Origin: an uncultured Panacagrimonas sp.
GTDB lineage: Bacteria; Pseudomonadota; Gammaproteobacteria; Nevskiales; Nevskiaceae
Reading direction: 5' to 3'
DNA length: 21,790 bases
Assembly (NCBI GenBank): GCA_946481265.1
Contig: CAMLNE010000020.1
Span: forward strand, 1 to 21,790
Made by a program: the position numbers and the translations under genes. Shown one piece after another: positions 16,316 through 21,790 of this stretch. Position 1 is the first letter of the stretch; the number at the start of each line of letters is the position of its first letter. The notes under the pieces are model-generated. The model ran no database searches. It saw nothing but the letters and a program-made list of their open reading frames with translations, and was not told the DNA's origin.

Positions 16316-16398
16316 TTGTCCGCGACGAGCGGGCGTTCTGGAGGAGGGAATGGCGACGCTCGACGCCGGTAGGCGGACACCGAATTCATGCGCCGACC

Positions 16399-17637
16399 TC
16401 AGGCATCGGCAACGCCGTCCTCTGCTACCGATGCCATGAACAACGTCGCGGGATGCTCGAGCGCAGCCTTGATCTGCTGGATGAACGCCGCCGCATCCCA
16501 GCCGTCGACGATGCGGTGATCGAACGACGACGACAGGTTCATCGTCAGCCGCGGCACCAGCGTCCCGTTGCAGAACACCGGGCGCTCGACGATGCGATTG
16601 ATGCCGACGATGGCGACTTCCGGCGCATTGAGGATCGGCGTCGAGACGATGCCGCCCATCGCGCCAAGGCTGCTCAGCGTGATGGTCGAGCCGGACAGGT
16701 CCTCGCGCCGCGCGCGGTTCTCGCGCACGGTGCCGGACAGGCGCCGGACCGCGTCGGCCGACTGCCAGAGATCGAGCCGTTCGGCGTGGCGCACCACCGG
16801 CACGGTCAGGCCGGCCGGCGTCTGCACGGCGATCCCCAGGTGCACGGCGGCGTGGCGCCGCAGGATCCCCGCCTCGTCGTCGTAGCGCGCGTTCAGCTGC
16901 GGGTGCTGCGCCAGCGCACGGATCAGCGCGCGCATCACGAACGGCAGCAGGCTCAGCCTGCCCTGCCCGGCACGCCGGCCCGCGTTCAGGTGGGCGCGCA
17001 GCGACTCGAGTTCGGTGACATCGGTTTCCTCGACATAGGTGAAGTGCGGGATGCGCTGGCTCGCGCGCTGCATGGCATCGGCGATCCGCCGCCGCAACCC
17101 GACGATGTGCACTTCCTCGACGCACTCGCCTGCAGCGCCGGCCACCACGGGCGGCGCCTGCGCGCCGAGCCAGGCATCGAGGTCGGCCTGCGTGATGCGC
17201 CCGCGCGGGCCGCTGCCGGTCAGATCGCACAGGTCGACGCCGTGCTCGCGTGCGCGGCGTCGCAGCGCGGGCGCCGCCATCGGCGCGAGGCGCAAGGCTG
17301 GCGGCGGCGGAGCGGCGCGAGGCGTCGACGCGGTGCCCTCCGGCGCGCCGCATTCCGCATCGTCGACTTCTCCTGCGTCCGCGCCAACCCGCGCGGCCGC
17401 GGTCTCGAGGATCACCAGCGCCGAACCCACCGCGACACGATCGCCGACGGCACCGCGGCACTCGAGCACCACGCCGGTGACCGGCGAAGGAATCTCCACC
17501 GCCGCCTTGTCGGTGAGCATGTCGACCAGCGGCTGGTCTTCCTGCACGACCTGGCCGACGCTCACGCGCCAGGCCGCGATTTCCGACTCCGCCACGCCCT
17601 CGCCCACATCGGGCAGCTTGAACACGTAGCGCGCCAC
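16399..17637 (-). CDS. bkdB: Branched-chain 2-oxo acid dehydrogenase E2 (dihydrolipoyl acyltransferase)
   Basis: 412 residues. It transfers branched acyl groups to CoA and forms the core of the complex. One lipoyl domain (1-~78) carries the lipoylated K44 in MLTDKAAVEIPSP. A Pro/Ala linker is followed by the peripheral subunit-binding domain (about 118-160, PALRRRAREHGVDLCDLTGSGPRGRI in pieces). The acyltransferase domain (about 185-412) includes MNLSSSFDHRIVDGW, with catalytic H374 and D378. Length and motifs are complete. The GTG start at 17637 is one base after the bkdA2 stop. The next gene downstream is ccoN, so the E3 (lpdV) gene that often closes this operon is absent here and must be supplied elsewhere. 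Pyruvate-type E2 is the alternative, disfavoured by the BkdA1-type E1 alpha. Confidence 0.9.
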   Translation of the reverse strand: MARYVFKLPDVGEGVAESEIAAWRVSVGQVVQEDQPLVDMLTDKAAVEIPSPVTGVVLECRGAVGDRVAVGSALVILETAAARVGADAGEVDDAECGAPEGTASTPRAAPPPPALRLAPMAAPALRRRAREHGVDLCDLTGSGPRGRITQADLDAWLGAQAPPVVAGAAGECVEEVHIVGLRRRIADAMQRASQRIPHFTYVEETDVTELESLRAHLNAGRRAGQGRLSLLPFVMRALIRALAQHPQLNARYDDEAGILRRHAAVHLGIAVQTPAGLTVPVVRHAERLDLWQSADAVRRLSGTVRENRARREDLSGSTITLSSLGAMGGIVSTPILNAPEVAIVGINRIVERPVFCNGTLVPRLTMNLSSSFDHRIVDGWDAAAFIQQIKAALEHPATLFMASVAEDGVADA

Positions 17638-17638
17638 C

Positions 17639-18652
<1,014 letters not shown>

Positions 18653-18654
18653 GC

Positions 18655-19968
<1,314 letters not shown>

Positions 19969-20006
19969 TCAGGCGGTCCGGTCGTCGTCAGCGGGCGGTC
20001 GCAAAT

Positions 20007-20044
20007 GCCATCGCGAGGTCGCCCCGGCAGCGATGGCGGCGACC
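20007..20044 (-). promoter_or_regulatory. Two mutually exclusive stem-loops in the bkd leader (attenuator-like)
   Basis: Read on the minus strand, GGTCGCC (20044-20038) pairs with GGCGACC (20023-20017), and GCCATCGC (20037-20030) pairs with GCGATGGC (20014-20007). The arms interleave in the order 1-2-1'-2', with no base between the first two arms, so only one stem can form at a time. The first arm begins one base after the stop of the 97-residue gene. The second stem is followed by ATTTGC, a weak T run. It could be an attenuator, a processing site or a weak terminator. Confidence 0.4.
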
Positions 20045-20045
20045 G

Positions 20046-20339
20046 TCACAGGCTCAGCGCGCGCCCGTCCGGCGCCCACAGCGCCGCCTCGATCACCGTC
20101 GGGATGCCGCGCAGGCGCTGCGCCAGGTTGCGCGCACAGGCCTCGCTGGGGCGGGACGCGCGGATCTCGATGCGCAGGCTGTCTTCCGACAACCGGCGCG
20201 CACTGAAATACCAGGGCAGCTCGTTGCGCACCGTGAAGTGTCCGAGCACGCGCGCAGGCAGGTTCGGATCGGCCTCGGTGTGCAGCACCCAGCGATAGCC
20301 CTCGGCCTGTTCCTGCCCCGGCGGTTCCAGCAGCCGCAT
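20046..20339 (-). CDS. Small ACT-like protein, function unknown
   Basis: 97 residues. The predicted order is strand-helix-strand-strand-helix-strand. A segment from RVLGHFTVRN through LRIEIRASRPSEACARNLAQRL to VIEAALW resembles the ACT fold of small acetolactate-synthase-type regulatory subunits (IlvM): similar length and a similar position of the helix-loop-hydrophobic strands, without a strong signature. The similarity is by eye and could be coincidence. The ATG at 20339 has AGAGG seven bases upstream, and the gene starts 14 bases after the SRPBCC stop. It lies just before the bkd genes, which would suit a branched-chain amino acid sensor; that is inference. Confidence 0.6.
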   Translation of the reverse strand: MRLLEPPGQEQAEGYRWVLHTEADPNLPARVLGHFTVRNELPWYFSARRLSEDSLRIEIRASRPSEACARNLAQRLRGIPTVIEAALWAPDGRALSL

Positions 20340-20353
20340 GGCATGGCCTCTGG

Positions 20354-20779
20354 CTACAGGTGACGGCGGATGAAATCGAAGACCTGGCGCTCGATGCCCA
20401 TCCAGGTTTCGCGCCAGGCCGCCTCGTCGATGTCGATCAGCGTGGCGCTGTGCCCGAACTTCAGACCGCAGCCGGGGCCCGCCGGCGTCACCGCGACCAC
20501 GCCGGTGTAATCGGTCAGCGGGAACGGGCCGGTGTCGACCAGCCGGTAGCGGTAGAAGAAGTCCTCCGGGCGGTATTCCTCGAGGCGCTCGATGAAGGGC
20601 GGCCCCTCGGGCAGGTGCACGCGCCGCAGCGCGCCGGGCACGATCTGGCTGCCGGCAGGAAATTCCGCGCGGGTGAAGAAGCCGCCGGCGGTCAGGCGCG
20701 GCATGCCGTCCCAGCTGACGAAATCCCAGACCGCCCGCGCCGGTGCGTCGAAGCGGGTCGCGATCTCGAACGAGGGCAT
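20354..20779 (-). CDS. SRPBCC-superfamily (polyketide cyclase/START-like) protein
   Basis: 141 residues. It begins MPSFEIATRFDAPARAVWDFV, the usual first strand and helix of the SRPBCC fold. The internal strands are RRVHLPEG, IERLEEYRPEDFFYRYRLVD and YTGVVAVTPAG, and a long C-terminal helix (WMGIERQVFDFIRRHL) follows. The fold binds hydrophobic ligands in a deep pocket; the ligand cannot be read from sequence. I chose the ATG at 20779, four bases after the upstream stop; a GTG at 20797 would overlap the upstream gene by 14 bases. It sits with an NTF2-like gene, a common pairing in small-molecule metabolism loci. Confidence 0.78.
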   Translation of the reverse strand: MPSFEIATRFDAPARAVWDFVSWDGMPRLTAGGFFTRAEFPAGSQIVPGALRRVHLPEGPPFIERLEEYRPEDFFYRYRLVDTGPFPLTDYTGVVAVTPAGPGCGLKFGHSATLIDIDEAAWRETWMGIERQVFDFIRRHL

Positions 20780-20783
20780 CGCC

Positions 20784-21185
20784 TCAGACCAGCGCACCCA
20801 GCGCGAAGAAATCCGCCTCGACGCGCCAGGTGTCCTCGCAGCGTCGCCAGGTGGCGATGTAGCGGAACTCGAGCTCCCCGCCTCCGCCGCGCGGCGTCAG
20901 GTAGGAATTGGAGACCTCGTAGGCGAGATTGCCGTCGGCACGGATGAAGCGCGCCACCTGCCGCGCCTTGCCGAAACCGGCGACGAAGCCCTCGAACAGG
21001 GTGGTGATCGCGGCGCGACCGACCACCGCCGGTGCATCCGGCGCCGACACCACCGGCTCCAGGGCGTCCGGCACGTAGTAGTCCAGGACCAGCTGCGCGG
21101 CGTTGCCCTCCGCGAAGTTCTTCTCGAACAGGTCGCTGCGCTGCCGGATGATCTGCTTGATCTGCTGCAGGCTCTGCGTGCTCAT
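20784..21185 (-). CDS. NTF2-like/SnoaL-type protein
   Basis: 133 residues. The pattern is that of the NTF2-like cone fold: a long N-terminal helix (SLQQIKQIIRQRSDLFEKNF), DYYVPDALEPVV, a GRAAITTLFEGFVAGF helix, then alternating strands (VARFIRADGNLAYEVSNSYL, ELEFRYIATWRRCEDTWRVE) ending DFFALGALV. Members include SnoaL-like cyclases, ketosteroid-isomerase-like enzymes and stress proteins, so the reaction is not assignable. The ATG at 21185 has GGAGA five bases upstream. The frame stays open upstream, but that part overlaps the next gene. It probably shares a transcript with the SRPBCC gene. Confidence 0.8.
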   Translation of the reverse strand: MSTQSLQQIKQIIRQRSDLFEKNFAEGNAAQLVLDYYVPDALEPVVSAPDAPAVVGRAAITTLFEGFVAGFGKARQVARFIRADGNLAYEVSNSYLTPRGGGGELEFRYIATWRRCEDTWRVEADFFALGALV

Positions 21186-21220
21186 GCGGTCTCCTTGCTT
21201 TTCCTGGCCGTGGCCGGCGT

Positions 21221-21790
21221 TCAACGGATGAAATCCCGCGCGGGATGCGCTCGCGGGTACTGGCGCAGGAACTCGAAATACCGGGCCAGCGCGGCGTCGG
21301 CCCGGGTCAGGTGGCCGACCCGGTGATGGATGCTGTCGAGGATCGGCTTGTCTTCCGCCGCCGTGCGCGCGAGCAGGAACTTGCCGTACTCCAGGCGCTC
21401 GGGAATGGTCTTGCCGCCGTCGCGTTCGACATTGCGCACCAGCACCGAGATGAACACCTTGTGCGTTCCCGGCCGTGGCAGCGAGAACCCGGCGGCGATG
21501 CCCAGCCACCAGCCGTCGACCGTACCCTGCTGGATGAAGGTGCTGGTGCCGTAGATCCCCGCTTCCCAGGCCAGCTCCTCGTTGGCCTGGTGGTAGGCGT
21601 CGATCTTCATGCGGAAGCCCCACTGGCCCCACTCGACCATCTCCATCGGATCGCGCTTGAATCCGCTCTTGGCGTACTGAGCCCAGCGTCCCACCACGAA
21701 GCACAGCAATAGATTGGCTTGCGCGGACGTGTCGAGCTCCGGAAGCTGCTTCTCGGTGACGGCAAAGCGCAAACATTGGCGCAGCGTGGT
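21221..21790 (-). CDS. Partial ORF: SlmA/TetR-like C-terminus running into a Rieske-oxygenase-like C-terminus
   Basis: Open from the right edge (21790) to a TGA at 21223-21221, about 189 residues; a TTG at 21772 is the only near-edge start. The first ~50 residues (LRQCLRFAVTEK, QANLLLCFVVGRWAQYAKSG, FKRDP) align by eye with the C-terminal helix region of SlmA, the TetR-family nucleoid-occlusion factor: A-x-LLL, GR, SGFKR-x-P. SlmA proteins normally end just after this, but the frame continues for ~130 residues. Its end (FLLARTAAEDKPILDSIHH through ARYFEFLRQYP) recalls the last helices of aromatic-ring-hydroxylating (Rieske) oxygenases. It may be a fusion of two genes, a degraded gene, or a single family I do not recognise. 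No DNA-binding domain, Rieske cluster or iron-ligand motif is visible within the window. Confidence 0.45.
   Translation of the reverse strand, partial: TTLRQCLRFAVTEKQLPELDTSAQANLLLCFVVGRWAQYAKSGFKRDPMEMVEWGQWGFRMKIDAYHQANEELAWEAGIYGTSTFIQQGTVDGWWLGIAAGFSLPRPGTHKVFISVLVRNVERDGGKTIPERLEYGKFLLARTAAEDKPILDSIHHRVGHLTRADAALARYFEFLRQYPRAHPARDFIR

Noticed and set aside
16317..16379. Inverted repeat TGTCCGC/GCGGACA with a 49-base spacer
   Set aside because: Seven-base arms at this distance in GC-rich DNA are likely by chance, and no terminator-like T run follows.
16174..16389. Short minus-strand frame in the bkdB-ccoN gap
   Set aside because: It overlaps the ccoN start in another frame and the candidate promoter, and its Arg/Pro-rich product has no features.

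Overview
High-GC (roughly 70%) bacterial DNA, most like a gammaproteobacterium of the Xanthomonadales/Lysobacterales type. That placement is inferred from base composition, the Pseudomonas-like branched-chain keto acid dehydrogenase and the cbb3 oxidase gene order; no rRNA or marker gene is present to prove it. No tRNA, rRNA, CRISPR array or insertion sequence was seen. Two transcription units converge near 9.03-9.23 kb.

Left half, plus strand (1-9032): a 5'-truncated hypothetical gene, cpaB and cpaC (periplasmic assembly factor and outer-membrane secretin of a tad/Flp type IVb pilus or tad-like secretion machine), then a 1743-residue Rhs/YD-repeat protein, then a lipoprotein. The first four genes are joined by 4-base GTGA overlaps, and the lipoprotein gene overlaps the end of the Rhs gene. 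The Rhs protein is the most unusual object in the window. Its N-terminus carries a type IVb (Flp) prepilin motif (Gly-19, then Glu at +5 and Tyr at +6) instead of the PAAR or transmembrane start expected of a type VI cargo. An acidic Gly/Ala/Asp linker, a complete Rhs cage and a C-terminal DUF2235/Tle1-like lipase domain (GFSRG, LFDTV, AHADIGGG) follow. GC falls to about 50% over the toxin tip and the lipoprotein, as expected of an exchangeable toxin-immunity pair. The proposal is an Rhs lipase effector built as a pilin fusion and made from the same operon as a tad secretin, with the lipoprotein as candidate immunity protein.

Middle, minus strand (16226 down to 9234): a compact cbb3 cytochrome oxidase cluster, ccoN-ccoO-ccoQ-ccoP, then a short CcoH-position membrane protein, the copper ATPase ccoI, ccoS and a SafE-like membrane protein. 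From ccoO onward the genes overlap by 4 bases or are separated by 1 base. A candidate promoter lies just upstream of ccoN.

Right part, minus strand (21790 down to 16399): a right-edge partial ORF that looks like a SlmA/TetR C-terminus running into a Rieske-oxygenase-like C-terminus, an NTF2-like protein, an SRPBCC protein, a 97-residue ACT-like protein, then bkdA1-bkdA2-bkdB encoding E1 alpha, E1 beta and E2 of the branched-chain 2-oxo acid dehydrogenase. The E3 gene is not in the window. The roughly 120-base gap before bkdA1 holds two mutually exclusive stem-loops and a 14-base perfect palindrome, a possible leader control region.
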